Assembly (NCBI RefSeq): GCF_020524345.1
Contig: NZ_JAIVLH010000009.1
Coordinates: 144,349 to 208,348 of the forward strand
Direction: 5' to 3'
Length of the DNA stretch: 64,000 bases
From: Metabacillus niabensis
Lineage (GTDB): Bacteria; Bacillota; Bacilli; Bacillales; Bacillaceae
Below are positions 1 through 9,993 of the stretch, one piece after another. The first letter of the stretch is position 1. Each line of letters begins with the position of its first letter. The translations under genes were made by a program, and so were the position numbers. The notes below the pieces were generated by a model. That model was not told the origin of the DNA. It saw only the letters and a program-made list of their open reading frames with translations, and did not search any database.

Positions 1-954
1 CCAATTTCTAAATTAACTTTGCTTTCTTCTGAGCGTTCAGCAGGAAAAAAAGTAATGTTCAGAGATGAAGAATATATTGTCGAAACAGCAACTCCTGAAA
101 GTTTTGAAGGTGTTCAAATTGCGCTATTCTCAGCGGGTGGAAATGTGTCTAAGCAACTTGCTCCAGAAGCAGTAAAGCGTGGGGCAATTGTTGTAGACAA
201 TACAAGTGCATACCGCATGGATGAGAATGTTCCATTAGTTGTTCCTGAAGTAAATGAAGAAGCGTTAAAAGCGCATAATGGTATCATCGCAAATCCAAAC
301 TGCTCAACGATTCAGATGGTTGTTGCTCTTGAGCCCATTCGTCAACAATTTGGTCTAAACAAAGTAATTGTTTCTACCTACCAAGCAGTTTCAGGTGCAG
401 GGGCAGCTGCAATCAATGAGCTAAAGGAACAAGCAAAAGCAATTTTAAATGGAGATGAATTCACACCTGAAATTCTTCCTGTTAGCGGTGATGAGAAACA
501 TTATCAGATTGCTTTTAATGCCATACCGCAAATTGATAAATTTCAAGATAATGGATATACTTTTGAAGAAATGAAAATGATTAATGAAACGAAAAAAATT
601 ATGAGCACTCCTGAGCTTCATGTAGCTGCAACTTGTGTTCGTTTACCTGTTGAAACAGGACATTCTGAATCAGTTTATATTGAAGTAGATTCTGAAGGAG
701 TTTCTGCTCAACAAATAAAAGAACTATTGAAAGAATCAGATGGAATTACATTACAAGATGACCCATCACAACAAATCTATCCAATGCCGGCTAACTGCGT
801 AGGTAAAAATGATGTATTTGTTGGAAGAATCCGTAAAGATTTAGACCGTGATAATGGTTTCCATATGTGGATTGTTTCTGACAACCTATTAAAGGGTGCT
901 GCATGGAATTCAGTTCAAATCGCTGAAAGTTTAGTGAAATTACAACTAGTTTAA
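1..954 (+). CDS. asd: Aspartate-semialdehyde dehydrogenase, 5' end cut by window edge
   Basis: Makes L-aspartate 4-semialdehyde from aspartyl phosphate with NADPH, the branch point to diaminopimelate, lysine, threonine and methionine; cytosolic. The reading frame is open from base 1 (317 codons visible), so the N-terminal NADP-binding glycine-rich loop, roughly 30 residues by comparison with the ~346-residue family, lies outside the window. The catalytic cysteine is in NPNCSTIQ (codon at 301-303), and the substrate arginine and acid/base histidine are the R and H of RLPVETGH. The first in-frame TTG at 19 is not a real start. It is followed by dapG and dapA in the usual Bacillus order asd-dapG-dapA. 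Assignment is secure. Confidence 0.97.
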   Translation, partial: PISKLTLLSSERSAGKKVMFRDEEYIVETATPESFEGVQIALFSAGGNVSKQLAPEAVKRGAIVVDNTSAYRMDENVPLVVPEVNEEALKAHNGIIANPNCSTIQMVVALEPIRQQFGLNKVIVSTYQAVSGAGAAAINELKEQAKAILNGDEFTPEILPVSGDEKHYQIAFNAIPQIDKFQDNGYTFEEMKMINETKKIMSTPELHVAATCVRLPVETGHSESVYIEVDSEGVSAQQIKELLKESDGITLQDDPSQQIYPMPANCVGKNDVFVGRIRKDLDRDNGFHMWIVSDNLLKGAAWNSVQIAESLVKLQLV

Positions 955-963
955 CTCTTTGAA

Positions 964-995
964 GAAGAGAGCATGGTATATCACCAGCTCTCTTC
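964..995 (+). promoter_or_regulatory. Intercistronic hairpin between asd and dapG
   Basis: GAAGAGAGC (964-972) pairs perfectly with GCTCTCTTC (987-995), and TGGT/ACCA extends the stem inward past one unpaired A. No clean run of T follows, so it is more likely an attenuator or an mRNA processing/stability element than a full terminator. Its role is inferred. Confidence 0.6.
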
Positions 996-1023
996 TCTCA
1001 CGTCTATAGTAGAGGTGTTAACA

Positions 1024-2241
1024 TTGAAAATTATTGTTCAAAAATTTGGTGGAACATCTGTAAAAGATGATCGCGGGCGCAAAATGGCGCTTGGTCATAT
1101 ACAGGATGCGATAAAAGAAGGATATAAAGTAATTGCGGTTGTCTCAGCAATGGGACGGAGCGGTGACCCATACGCAACTGACACGTTATTAAGCTTGGTA
1201 TATGGTGAGTTGAATAATATCTCGAATAGAGAACAAGACATGCTTCTCTCATGTGGAGAAGTTATTTCGTCTATCGTATTTTCTAGTTTATTAAATGAAA
1301 ATCATATTAAAGCAACATCATTAACAGGTGCTCAAGCTGGTTTTGTAACAAATGATGAGCATACGAATGCAAAAATTTTAGAGATGAAATGTGAACGTTT
1401 GGTAGAAACTCTGTCCCAACATGATGTAGTTGTTGTTGCCGGATTTCAGGGTGCTTCTGCAACAAATGGCGATATGACAACGATCGGTAGAGGAGGCAGT
1501 GATACTTCTGCAGCAGCTATTGGTGCAGCCGTTGGTGCTGAGTTTGTAGATATTTTTACAGATGTAGAAGGTGTTATGACTGCAGATCCAAGAATTGTAG
1601 AAAATGCAAAATCTTTATCTAAGGTAACGTATACAGAAATTGTCAACCTTGCCTATCAGGGAGCAAAGGTAATTCATCCCCGAGCAGTAGAGATTGCAAT
1701 GCAGGCTGAAGTGCCAATTCGAGTAAGATCCACTTACTCTAAATTACCAGGTACTTTAGTTTCTTCGAATCAAACTGATAAAAAGGGCAGTGATGTTCAC
1801 GAAAGATTAATCACGGGAATTGCTCATGTTTCAAATGTAACACAAATAAAAGTAACCGCAAAAGAAGGACAGTATAGTGTACAGACAGAAGTATTTAAAG
1901 CAATGGCAATGGAAGGGATAAGTGTTGATTTTTTCAATATCACCCCTAAGTCAGTTATCTATACTGTAACAGATCAAGTAACATCCAGAGCTGTTGAAGT
2001 ATTACAGGAACTTGGATATGAACCGACAATTACAAGACAGTGTGCGAAGGTCTCTGCAGTAGGTGCAGGAATTATGGGAGTTCCGGGAGTAACATCCAAA
2101 ATTGTAACAGCTCTGTCTGAAAAAGGGATACAAATCCTTCAATCAGCTGATAGCCATACAACAATTTGGGTGCTTGTCAAAGAAGATGATATGATTAAAG
2201 CGGTTAATGCTTTACATGAAGCCTTTGATCTATCAAAATAG
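1024..2241 (+). CDS. dapG: Aspartokinase I (diaminopimelate-sensitive type)
   Basis: Phosphorylates aspartate with ATP, the first step of the aspartate pathway; in B. subtilis this isozyme answers to meso-diaminopimelate. The product is 405 residues: an amino-acid kinase domain beginning with the nucleotide motif VQKFGGTSV (about residues 5-13), with TTIGRGGSDTSA near 155-166, then two C-terminal ACT regulatory domains (about 265-405). I chose TTG at 1024 as start because AGAGGTG sits just upstream and the protein then begins like DapG with KIIVQKFGG; the frame is open further upstream to 973 but that extension includes the asd-dapG hairpin. It is the second gene of asd-dapG-dapA. Confidence 0.95.
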   Translation: MKIIVQKFGGTSVKDDRGRKMALGHIQDAIKEGYKVIAVVSAMGRSGDPYATDTLLSLVYGELNNISNREQDMLLSCGEVISSIVFSSLLNENHIKATSLTGAQAGFVTNDEHTNAKILEMKCERLVETLSQHDVVVVAGFQGASATNGDMTTIGRGGSDTSAAAIGAAVGAEFVDIFTDVEGVMTADPRIVENAKSLSKVTYTEIVNLAYQGAKVIHPRAVEIAMQAEVPIRVRSTYSKLPGTLVSSNQTDKKGSDVHERLITGIAHVSNVTQIKVTAKEGQYSVQTEVFKAMAMEGISVDFFNITPKSVIYTVTDQVTSRAVEVLQELGYEPTITRQCAKVSAVGAGIMGVPGVTSKIVTALSEKGIQILQSADSHTTIWVLVKEDDMIKAVNALHEAFDLSK

Positions 2242-2275
2242 AGTTAAATGATTTTCTAACATAAAAAAAATAGAA

Positions 2276-2307
2276 ATCTTACTTTACATTATATGAATAA
2301 GTAAGAT
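2276..2307 (+). promoter_or_regulatory. Intercistronic hairpin between dapG and dapA
   Basis: ATCTTACTT (2276-2284) and AAGTAAGAT (2299-2307) are perfect 9-base complements around a 14-base loop. No T-tract follows. It lies 40 bases before dapA and may tune expression or mRNA stability; no lysine riboswitch fold is recognisable here. Confidence 0.45.
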
Positions 2308-2349
2308 AGCATCTAGTTACAAAGTGCAGCAAAAGGAGTGAAGGTAATA

Positions 2350-3228
2350 ATGAGTCATTTTGGAAAAGTTTCTACAGCGATGATAACCCCATTCGATAAA
2401 AATAATAACATTGATTTTCAAAAAACGACTATGTTAATTGACTATCTCATTAATCATGGATCAGATTCATTAGTAGTCACAGGGACAACAGGGGAATCTC
2501 CAACATTAAGTAACGAGGAGAAAATTGCTCTTATTAAACATACCGTAAAAGAAGTAAATGGTAGAGTCCCTGTAATTGCGGGAACAGGTAGTAATAACAC
2601 AGCAGCTTCAATAAAATTGACAAAACAAGCAGAAGAAGCTGGTGTTGATGCTATAATGCTTGTAGTGCCATATTATAATAAGCCAAGTCAAGAAGGGTTG
2701 TATCAACATTTTAAAGCAATAATAGAATCAACTACATTACCGGTAATGTTATACAACATTCCAGGTAGAAGTGTGATCAACATGTCAGTAGATACAATCA
2801 TTCGTTTAGCCGAGTTTCCAAATGTTGTTGCAGTAAAAGAGGCAAGTGGAAACTTGGAAGCCATGGCTGAAATTATCACAAATACAAAAGAGAATTTTGC
2901 TGTTTACTCAGGTGATGATGTGTTAACTTTACCGGCTCTTGCAATTGGAGCTGATGGAATTGTTTCTGTAGCTTCTCATATTATCGGGAATGAAATGCAA
3001 GCTATGATCAATTCCTTTCTATCTGGTGAAACTGTAGCTGCAGCAGAACAACATCGTAAGTTGTTACCAATTATGAAGCAGTTGTTTACTTCACCAAACC
3101 CTGGCCCAGTTAAAACAGCATTACAGTTTAAAGGGTTAGATGTCGGATCAGTCCGTCTTCCTCTATTACCATTAACAAGTTCAGAACGAAGTGAATTAAT
3201 GAGTGTTATCCAAAAAAATTTAGGGTAA
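2350..3228 (+). CDS. dapA: 4-hydroxy-tetrahydrodipicolinate synthase
   Basis: Condenses aspartate semialdehyde with pyruvate, the first committed step toward diaminopimelate and lysine and, in the mother cell, dipicolinic acid. The 292-residue TIM barrel carries GTTGESPTLS (about 43-52), the proton-relay tyrosine in YNIPGR (about 135-140), and the Schiff-base lysine in VAVKEASG (about 160-167). The start is ATG 2350, behind AAAGGAG at 2332-2338; an in-frame GTG at 2338 overlaps that ribosome site and is unlikely. It follows dapG by 108 bases and is closed by a strong terminator. Confidence 0.96.
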   Translation: MSHFGKVSTAMITPFDKNNNIDFQKTTMLIDYLINHGSDSLVVTGTTGESPTLSNEEKIALIKHTVKEVNGRVPVIAGTGSNNTAASIKLTKQAEEAGVDAIMLVVPYYNKPSQEGLYQHFKAIIESTTLPVMLYNIPGRSVINMSVDTIIRLAEFPNVVAVKEASGNLEAMAEIITNTKENFAVYSGDDVLTLPALAIGADGIVSVASHIIGNEMQAMINSFLSGETVAAAEQHRKLLPIMKQLFTSPNPGPVKTALQFKGLDVGSVRLPLLPLTSSERSELMSVIQKNLG

Positions 3229-3246
3229 TATATTGACCTTCTTTAA

Positions 3247-3297
3247 GGGGAGCTAAAAAGGGTGCTTAAAATAGCATCCTTTTTAGTTCCTTTTTTT
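3247..3297 (+). terminator. Terminator of asd-dapG-dapA
   Basis: GGAGCTAAAAAGG...GTGCT pairs with AGCAT...CCTTTTTAGTTCC and is followed by seven T (3291-3297). A long rho-independent terminator on the plus strand. Confidence 0.85.
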
Positions 3298-3425
3298 AGC
3301 CCTGCCTAAGTAAGAGAAAGTAATGCACATATTATAGGACTAAAATTTCCTTGTATTCCAATTCTTTCTTCAGTTATAATATTTCTAAGTGACGTTGAAC
3401 GGGTACTTCAGTAGGGAGGATTTTC

Positions 3426-5087
3426 ATGGAAAAGACAGAGAATATAAAGTTAATCGCTTTAGGCGGTGTGGGAGAAGTCGGAAAAAATATGTTTGTTGTT
3501 GAAATTAATTCCGACATTTTTGTGGTGGATGCCGGTCTTATGTATCCTGAGGATGGGATGTTGGGAATTGATATGGTCATTCCGGATATAACATATTTAA
3601 AGGAAAATGAAGATCGAGTAAAGGGGATCTTTTTAACACATGGTCATGACGAGAGTATAGGTGGCATCTTTTATTTATTAAATAAAATTAGTGTTCCTAT
3701 TTATGGGACAAAGCTTACACTGGCTTTAGCAGGTGAAAAACTTAAAGAAAATAAAATGCGACAGACGGTTTTAGTTAAAGAGATTGATAATGAAACCGTA
3801 TTATCTTTTGATAGTACTACTGTTTCATTCTTCAGAACAAATCATAGTATACCAGATTCTGTAGGAATTAGTTTTTCAACAACAATGGGTGCGATCGTTC
3901 ATACAGGCGATTTTAAATTCGATCAAACACCGGTTGGAAATAGCCAGATGGATATTGGGAAAATTGCAAGTCTTGGTGAAAACGGTGTACTTTGTTTATT
4001 ATCTGATAGTGTAAATGCGGAAAAGCCGGGGTATTCTGGTTCAGAGGCCATTGTTGGCGGAGAAATTTCAGATGTTATGTATAATGCTGATGGCAGGGTT
4101 ATTGTTGCTGTATTTGCTTCTAATTTATATCGTATTCAACAAGTAATTAATGCTGCCATTAAAAATAATAGGAAATTGGCTGTTGTTGGGAAAAATATGA
4201 GAAATATTCTTAACTTAGCTATTAATCTTGGCTATATTTCTGTTGAAGAAGATGTGTTTATATCAGTAAATGAAATTAACAAACATTCTGAAAAGGAAAT
4301 TGCGATTTTAACGACAAGCAATCACGGTGACCCGCTTGCTGTTCTTTCACGTATGGCCAAACAGGCTCATAAACAAGTAAATGTAAAAGTTGGGGATACA
4401 GTGTTAATAGCTGCTACTCCAATTCCAGGACAAGAACTTGTTTTCTCAAAAACAATCGATATATTAAGCAGAGCTGGTGCAAATGTTGTCTTTGGGCAAA
4501 AACAAATACATATGTCAGGGCACGGACACCAAGAAGAACTTAAAATGATGCTGAACTTAACGAAGCCAACATATTTTATCCCTGTGCATGGGGAATATAA
4601 AATGCAGAAATCACATGAGAAATTAGCCAAACAAGTTGGTATTGATGCTCAAAATATCTTTCTGGTTGAGAAAGGTGATGTCGTAGAGTTTAAAGGTGAT
4701 CATGTATACACAGGCGGAAAAGTTCCATCAGGAAATGTTTTAATCGATGGTTTAGGAATTGGGGATGTAGGTAATATTGTACTTCGTGATCGCCGATTAT
4801 TATCTCAGGATGGTATTTTAATTGTTGTTGTAACTTTGGATAAACAAAGAAAACAAATTATATCCGGTCCGGAAATTATAACTAGAGGATTTGTATATGT
4901 AAGAGAATCAGAAGAATTAATTACTAATGCAACAAAGGTAGTTGCGACTATCGTTGATCGAAGCATGCAGGAACATTCATTAGAATGGTCACAGCTAAAA
5001 TTAAACATTAGAGAAGCACTTAATCAATTTTTATATGAAAAGACAAAAAGGCGTCCAATGATTTTACCAATTATAATGGAAATATAA
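3426..5087 (+). CDS. rnjB: Ribonuclease J2
   Basis: Metallo-beta-lactamase/beta-CASP ribonuclease that partners RNase J1 in 5'-3' exonucleolytic and endonucleolytic mRNA turnover. The product has 553 residues against ~555 for B. subtilis RnjB. The metal motif reads HGHDES (about residues 76-81) instead of the HGHEDH of active J1 enzymes, the family hallmark of the weakly active J2 subunit. Other landmarks are HTGDFKFDQTP, the beta-CASP block HMSGHGHQEE (about 360-369) and the C-terminal dimerisation domain ending KRRPMILPIIMEI. The start ATG follows GGGAGG at 3415-3420. It stands alone between two terminators, downstream of dapA as in B. subtilis. Confidence 0.96.
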   Translation: MEKTENIKLIALGGVGEVGKNMFVVEINSDIFVVDAGLMYPEDGMLGIDMVIPDITYLKENEDRVKGIFLTHGHDESIGGIFYLLNKISVPIYGTKLTLALAGEKLKENKMRQTVLVKEIDNETVLSFDSTTVSFFRTNHSIPDSVGISFSTTMGAIVHTGDFKFDQTPVGNSQMDIGKIASLGENGVLCLLSDSVNAEKPGYSGSEAIVGGEISDVMYNADGRVIVAVFASNLYRIQQVINAAIKNNRKLAVVGKNMRNILNLAINLGYISVEEDVFISVNEINKHSEKEIAILTTSNHGDPLAVLSRMAKQAHKQVNVKVGDTVLIAATPIPGQELVFSKTIDILSRAGANVVFGQKQIHMSGHGHQEELKMMLNLTKPTYFIPVHGEYKMQKSHEKLAKQVGIDAQNIFLVEKGDVVEFKGDHVYTGGKVPSGNVLIDGLGIGDVGNIVLRDRRLLSQDGILIVVVTLDKQRKQIISGPEIITRGFVYVRESEELITNATKVVATIVDRSMQEHSLEWSQLKLNIREALNQFLYEKTKRRPMILPIIMEI

Positions 5088-5125
5088 AGTGGAATTTTAC
5101 TGCCCGTTAAGGTGGAATAAAATGT

Positions 5126-5158
5126 TAAAAAAGCGTTGATTTTTCAATGCTTTTTTTC
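5126..5158 (+). terminator. Terminator of rnjB
   Basis: AAAAAAGCGTTGA pairs with TCAATGCTTTTTT (one G-U pair) around a short T loop, with seven T from 5151. Confidence 0.75.
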
Positions 5159-5273
5159 TTTATAACGATATGAACAAACCTGTGGTGTGTTGAAGTCATC
5201 CTTATTTCCTTCTGTATGAAAACAACAAGGTTGTAAATACTACAAACAGAATGAAAAAGAAAGGATGGATAAC

Positions 5274-6008
5274 ATGGCAAATCATGACCATTACATAAAG
5301 AATGAGGATGCTGAGAAACAGGAAAATAAAGAAAGTTCGATTGTAGAAAAAATTCAACAGCTTGGTCAAACCAATGTCCCTCAAATGGGAAATGATTCAA
5401 AAATTCATTGTTTAACGATTGTGGGACAAATTGAAGGACATATTCAGTTGCCCCCTCAAAATAAAACAACAAAATATGAGCATGTTATTCCTCAAATTGT
5501 CGCAATCGAACAAAACCCAAATATAGAAGGGTTGCTTGTCATCCTAAATACCGTTGGAGGAGATGTGGAAGCAGGACTTGCAATTGCAGAAATGCTTGCA
5601 TCTTTATCAAAACCTTCAGTATCAATAGTTTTAGGAGGAGGACATTCAATAGGTGTTCCAATAGCTGTTTCTTGTGATCATTCTTTTATTGCGGAGACCG
5701 CAACAATGACAATTCATCCTGTGAGATTAACTGGTTTAGTAATTGGTGTTCCTCAAACGTTTGAATATTTAGACAAAATGCAAGAACGGGTCATTAATTT
5801 TGTAACAAGTCATTCAGGCATTAGTGAAGAAAAATTTAAAGAGTTAATGTTATCAAAAGGCAATTTAACAAGAGATATCGGAACGAATGTTGTAGGAAGA
5901 GATGCTGTTGAATACGGGCTAATTGATGAGGTCGGCGGAGTAGGTCAAGCAATTCAAAAACTTAACAGTATGCTGGAAAAAAATAATGAAGATCAGGTGT
6001 TACAATGA
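5274..6008 (+). CDS. tepA: TepA, ClpP-class serine peptidase of translocation/sporulation
   Basis: ClpP/crotonase-fold protease proposed in B. subtilis to act on exported or signal-peptide-derived polypeptides; cytosolic. The 244-residue product has GQIEGH (51-56), the oxyanion strand [11 protein letters not shown] (91-101), the nucleophile Ser125 in GGGHSIG and the following MTIHPVRL segment, where the family histidine lies. Two ATGs are possible; 5274 has GAAAGG nine bases upstream, while 5265 touches the ribosome site, so 5274 is preferred. The stop overlaps ylzJ by four bases (ATGA), so the two are translationally coupled. It sits between rnjB and spoIIIE as in other bacilli. Confidence 0.93.
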   Translation: MANHDHYIKNEDAEKQENKESSIVEKIQQLGQTNVPQMGNDSKIHCLTIVGQIEGHIQLPPQNKTTKYEHVIPQIVAIEQNPNIEGLLVILNTVGGDVEAGLAIAEMLASLSKPSVSIVLGGGHSIGVPIAVSCDHSFIAETATMTIHPVRLTGLVIGVPQTFEYLDKMQERVINFVTSHSGISEEKFKELMLSKGNLTRDIGTNVVGRDAVEYGLIDEVGGVGQAIQKLNSMLEKNNEDQVLQ

Positions 6009-6229
6009 TATACTATACAATGATGCCAGAAGAACTAATGTTCCCATCAGTTGGAACTGACTTTGAAAAGCAATCAATCATTGAATTAAATGGTGTTCAA
6101 CTTCTCGTTCAACAAACGGATAACTCCCAATATGAAATAATTCGCTTAATGAGCAGTGATCCACAACATTATCTTGACTCTCAATTATGTCCGGGGCAAA
6201 AAATTACAATGTCGTTTTCGATCAATTAA
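6005..6229 (+). CDS. ylzJ: YlzJ-like protein
   Basis: A 74-residue protein of unknown function conserved between tepA and spoIIIE in bacilli. It starts at the ATGA overlap with the tepA stop codon and begins [10 protein letters not shown]. No membrane segment, signal peptide or catalytic motif is visible. Coupled translation suggests work with or beside TepA, but that is inference only. A terminator closes the tepA-ylzJ unit. Confidence 0.85.
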   Translation: MIYYTMMPEELMFPSVGTDFEKQSIIELNGVQLLVQQTDNSQYEIIRLMSSDPQHYLDSQLCPGQKITMSFSIN

Positions 6230-6269
6230 AAGGTATGTGGTATAATAAAAGAAACTATAGTCAGGAGAG

Positions 6270-6298
6270 GCAGCCAGATACGGCTGCTTTCTTCTTTT
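6270..6298 (+). terminator. Terminator of tepA-ylzJ
   Basis: GCAGCC (6270-6275) pairs with GGCTGC (6282-6287), followed by TTTCTTCTTTT. Confidence 0.75.
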
Positions 6299-6373
6299 CA
6301 TTGTAGATCATATTATAAAATAGTAAAAGCCTTTGGCTACATAAAAAAGATTATAAAATAACAGGTGATGGAA

Positions 6374-8746
6374 ATGGCTAAGAGAAAAAGAAGACAAAGA
6401 AAGTCAAAGGATGATTGGAAAAGAACATTAAAGTTTGAATTGGCAGGTTTAATCATTTTGGCGATCTCTCTCATCTCAATATCAAAATTGGGATTTGTTG
6501 GTTCTACATTTGTGCACTTATTTCGCTTTTTCTGCGGTGAATGGTACATGCTATTTTTAATTGGGATCGTCTTATTTTCCTTATTTTTAATTTGGAAAAG
6601 GGAAATACCAAGATTATTTACAAGGCAGATGGTCGGAATTTATTGTGTTACAGCGTCATTATTGCTATTAAGTCATGTCACATTATTTAAAATGCTATCA
6701 CATAATGGTACGTTTGCTTCTCCGAGTGTTATTTCAAATACACTGGAACTATTTTGGATGGATGTCAAGGGTGAAGCAAGTAATGTTGATTTAGGCGGAG
6801 GAATGCTTGGTGCCATTTTATTTGCCTCTTCTTATTATTTATTTGCAGAAGCGGGTTCGAGAATCATCTCGGTAGTCTTAATCGTCATCGGTATGATTCT
6901 TATTACTGGAAGGTCTTTACAGGTGACAGTCGCAAAAATTCTCAGACCGATTGGGTTGTTTTTGAAAAATCAGATCTTTGGTTTTTTGGATGACATGAAA
7001 AGTATTCCAGGAGTGATCAAACAGAAGCGAACAAAGCAAAAAGAGAGAAAAAGACAAAGACAACTTGAAGAAACTGAAGATGATGAAATAATGGTGGACG
7101 ATAAGGAAGAACTTAAGCCAATAATCTCTAGTTTTTCTGATAGTGAAAATCATCAAGAAATGATTATACATACAATGGAGAATTCAACAAATAGTCCTTC
7201 GAAAGAACATGGGCCAGTGTCTAATAAATCGAAAAGTGAACAGGAACAATTAACAGAAGCATCAAGTCAAGAACATGAGGTCATTCAACCAATGGCATTT
7301 GTTGAAGTGGAAAATAAAGACTACAAACTTCCACCACTAGACTTATTAAAGGCACCAAAGCATAATTCACAACAAGCAGATAAGAAAAACATCTACGAAA
7401 ATGCAAGAAAGCTTGAAAAAACATTCCAAAGTTTTGGAGTTAAAGCCAAAGTAACACAGGTCCATTTAGGTCCTGCTGTGACAAAGTATGAAGTATATCC
7501 TGATGCAGGTGTTAAAGTAAGCAAAATTGTTAACTTAAGTGATGATTTGGCATTGGCTCTCGCGGCAAAAGATATTCGTATTGAAGCACCGATCCCAGGG
7601 AAGTCAGCGGTAGGTATAGAAGTTCCTAATTCGGAAATTGCAATGGTTTCTCTGAGAGAGGTACTGGAATCCAAAGCAAATGACCGTCCGGATGCAAAAC
7701 TTTTAATAGGTTTAGGTAGAGACATATCAGGTGATGCGGTTTTAGCTGAACTTAATAAGATGCCTCATTTACTCGTAGCAGGTGCTACAGGTAGCGGAAA
7801 GAGTGTTTGTATTAATGGAATTATTACCAGCATTTTAATGAGAGCAAAACCACATGAAGTTAAATTAATGATGATTGATCCGAAAATGGTAGAATTAAAT
7901 GTATATAACGGAGTGCCTCATTTATTAGCTCCTGTTGTGACAGATCCTAAAAAGGCGTCACAGGCCCTAAAAAAAGTCGTAAACGAAATGGAAAGAAGAT
8001 ATGAGCTTTTTTCACATACAGGAACAAGAAATATTGAAGGTTATAATGAAATTATCAGGAGAAATAATCTGGAAGAAGAAGCTAAACAACCGGAGCTTCC
8101 TTACATTGTAGTGATTGTTGATGAGCTTGCCGATTTAATGATGGTTGCTTCGTCAGATGTGGAAGATTCCATTACAAGGCTATCACAAATGGCTCGTGCG
8201 GCGGGTATTCATCTAATTATCGCTACCCAACGACCGTCTGTTGATGTAATCACAGGAGTTATTAAAGCGAATATACCTTCACGTATTGCATTCAGTGTTT
8301 CTTCACAAACTGACTCAAGAACTATATTAGACATGGGAGGAGCTGAAAAGCTACTAGGACGAGGTGATATGCTGTTCCTTCCTGTTGGTGCATCAAAGCC
8401 GGTTCGTGTCCAAGGTGCATTTTTATCAGATGAAGAAGTTGAGCAAACAGTGAATTTCGTAATTGCTCAACAAAAGGCTCAGTATCAAGAAGAAATGATT
8501 CCAACTGAAGTAACTGAATCTAAAACGGAAGTTGAGGATGACTTATATGAAGATGCTGTACAACTTGTCGTTGATATGCAAACGGCATCAGTATCTATGC
8601 TCCAGAGACGTTTTCGCATAGGATATACTCGGGCTGCAAGATTGATTGATGCAATGGAAGAGCGGGGAGTTGTTGGACCGTATGAAGGGTCTAAACCACG
8701 CGACGTCTTACTTTCTAAAGAAAAACATGAAGAATTAACATCTTGA
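6374..8746 (+). CDS. spoIIIE: DNA translocase SpoIIIE (FtsK family)
   Basis: Septal ATP-driven motor that pumps the forespore chromosome through the asymmetric septum and clears trapped DNA. The product is 790 residues: a basic N-terminus (AKRKRRQRK), about four membrane spans within residues 25-200, an acidic and charged linker to about 330, the alpha/beta motor with Walker A GATGSGKS (near 470) and Walker [14 protein letters not shown] (near 580), then the DNA-reading gamma winged helix (from about 720, [24 protein letters not shown]). ATG 6374 lies five bases after AGGTGA; GTG 6365 and ATG 6368 overlap that site. The linker differs in sequence from B. subtilis, as is usual for the family. 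Confidence 0.97.
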   Translation: MAKRKRRQRKSKDDWKRTLKFELAGLIILAISLISISKLGFVGSTFVHLFRFFCGEWYMLFLIGIVLFSLFLIWKREIPRLFTRQMVGIYCVTASLLLLSHVTLFKMLSHNGTFASPSVISNTLELFWMDVKGEASNVDLGGGMLGAILFASSYYLFAEAGSRIISVVLIVIGMILITGRSLQVTVAKILRPIGLFLKNQIFGFLDDMKSIPGVIKQKRTKQKERKRQRQLEETEDDEIMVDDKEELKPIISSFSDSENHQEMIIHTMENSTNSPSKEHGPVSNKSKSEQEQLTEASSQEHEVIQPMAFVEVENKDYKLPPLDLLKAPKHNSQQADKKNIYENARKLEKTFQSFGVKAKVTQVHLGPAVTKYEVYPDAGVKVSKIVNLSDDLALALAAKDIRIEAPIPGKSAVGIEVPNSEIAMVSLREVLESKANDRPDAKLLIGLGRDISGDAVLAELNKMPHLLVAGATGSGKSVCINGIITSILMRAKPHEVKLMMIDPKMVELNVYNGVPHLLAPVVTDPKKASQALKKVVNEMERRYELFSHTGTRNIEGYNEIIRRNNLEEEAKQPELPYIVVIVDELADLMMVASSDVEDSITRLSQMARAAGIHLIIATQRPSVDVITGVIKANIPSRIAFSVSSQTDSRTILDMGGAEKLLGRGDMLFLPVGASKPVRVQGAFLSDEEVEQTVNFVIAQQKAQYQEEMIPTEVTESKTEVEDDLYEDAVQLVVDMQTASVSMLQRRFRIGYTRAARLIDAMEERGVVGPYEGSKPRDVLLSKEKHEELTS

Positions 8747-8752
8747 AATAAG

Positions 8753-8797
8753 AACTAAACATAAATGGGTGAAATAGACCATCTATGTTTAGTTTTT
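8753..8797 (+). terminator. Terminator of spoIIIE
   Basis: AACTAAACATA (8753-8763) pairs perfectly with TATGTTTAGTT (8783-8793) and is followed by a run of T. Confidence 0.85.
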
Positions 8798-9054
8798 TTA
8801 ATTTTCTTTATCGACATTTTACGACAATAAGAGTACGATAAGTAAGGATGAATACAGAGGATCAGTATCAGTATGAAAATATAACTATGGAACAAACTAT
8901 ATAATGTTTATTGACAACATTAATTATTTCGACAATTTTCATTGTTTCTATTTATTTCTAAGTGAAAACATGATATAGTATTTTCGATTAGAGTAAGGTA
9001 TAACATCAGATGTCTGATCTCTTATACATAGTGGGTAAAATGGGGGATATATCA
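8798..9054 (+). other. Intergenic leader before the GntR gene, no gene seen
   Basis: Very AT-rich. It holds a TTGACA at about 8910 and a TATAGT at about 8973 but no correctly spaced sigma-A pair I would defend, and no small gene with a ribosome site. The GntR promoter and operator probably lie here. Confidence 0.4.
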
Positions 9055-9780
9055 ATGACCATAAAGTCTGACAATCGACATTTGTATTTACAAGTGATTG
9101 ATAAAATAAAAGAAGATATTGAGAATGGTACATATAGAGAAAAAGAAAAACTTCCATCTGAATTTGAGCTTTCCAAGAGCTTAGGTGTCAGTAGAGCGAC
9201 ATTAAGGGAAGCACTACGAACACTTGAAGAAGAAAACGTTATCATTAGGCGGCACGGCGTTGGTACTTTCGTGAATTCTAAACCAAAATTTACATCCGGG
9301 ATCGAACAGCTAAATAGTGTGACAGCGATGATTGAACAAGCAACCCTAAAGCCAGGTACAGTTTTTCTTTCATCCTCTATTACAGGGGCAACAGAAGATG
9401 AAATTAAAAAATTCAAGTGTAAAAGAGATGAAGAAATCTTTTTACTTGAAAGAGTTCGAACAGCAAATAGTGAACCTGTTGTTTACTGCCTGGACAAAAT
9501 ACCTACATCTGTATTGCCTGATACATTTGACCATGAACAGGAATCTTTATTTAAATTACTCGAGGATAACGCTAATATATATATAAGTTATGCTGTTACT
9601 CATATTGAACCTATCGGATATCATGAAAAAATTTCTCCCATTTTAGAATGTGATCCTGAAACATCTCTGCTCTTGTTAAAACAGATGCATTATGATGACA
9701 AAGATCAACCGGTTCTATACTCATTAAACTATTTTAGAGCAGATCACTTTAGTTTTCATGTTGTAAGAAAGCGTTTATAG
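9055..9780 (+). CDS. ymfC: GntR/HutC-family transcription regulator (YmfC-like)
   Basis: Ligand-responsive repressor. The 241-residue product has an N-terminal winged helix-turn-helix ([26 protein letters not shown] from about residue 33, then RRHGVGTF) and a C-terminal UTRA effector domain. ATG 9055 is preferred because GGGGGA (9042-9047) stands eight bases upstream; the frame continues to 9010. The position after spoIIIE matches ymfC of B. subtilis. Here it is followed by a nucleoside-type ABC importer, so control of that importer by this protein, with a nucleoside or related ligand, is a reasonable inference that the sequence does not prove. Confidence 0.85.
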   Translation: MTIKSDNRHLYLQVIDKIKEDIENGTYREKEKLPSEFELSKSLGVSRATLREALRTLEEENVIIRRHGVGTFVNSKPKFTSGIEQLNSVTAMIEQATLKPGTVFLSSSITGATEDEIKKFKCKRDEEIFLLERVRTANSEPVVYCLDKIPTSVLPDTFDHEQESLFKLLEDNANIYISYAVTHIEPIGYHEKISPILECDPETSLLLLKQMHYDDKDQPVLYSLNYFRADHFSFHVVRKRL

Positions 9781-9993
9781 GTCAGAATAGATAGAGAAAT
9801 GAATTTTTTTAAAAGAATTAGAGTCGTACATAAAGTTTGTAAGCAAATCTCCACTGTTTCGTGCTTTAAACCTAAAGGTTGTTTAAAATAACGAATGTGC
9901 ATGGTCTATATTGTAAGGAGGTGATTTGCTCGTATAGACTGTAACTTTTTGTTTAGTTTAATACTTATACTATATTTTTTAGGGGGTTTTAAA

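Noticed and set aside
2242..2349. A lysine riboswitch before dapA
   Set aside because: The gap is too short and has a single hairpin without the conserved five-helix core.
9781..9993. A purine-type riboswitch before the nucleoside importer
   Set aside because: The conserved core elements of the purine aptamer could not be found; only an imperfect inverted repeat is present, which better suits an operator.
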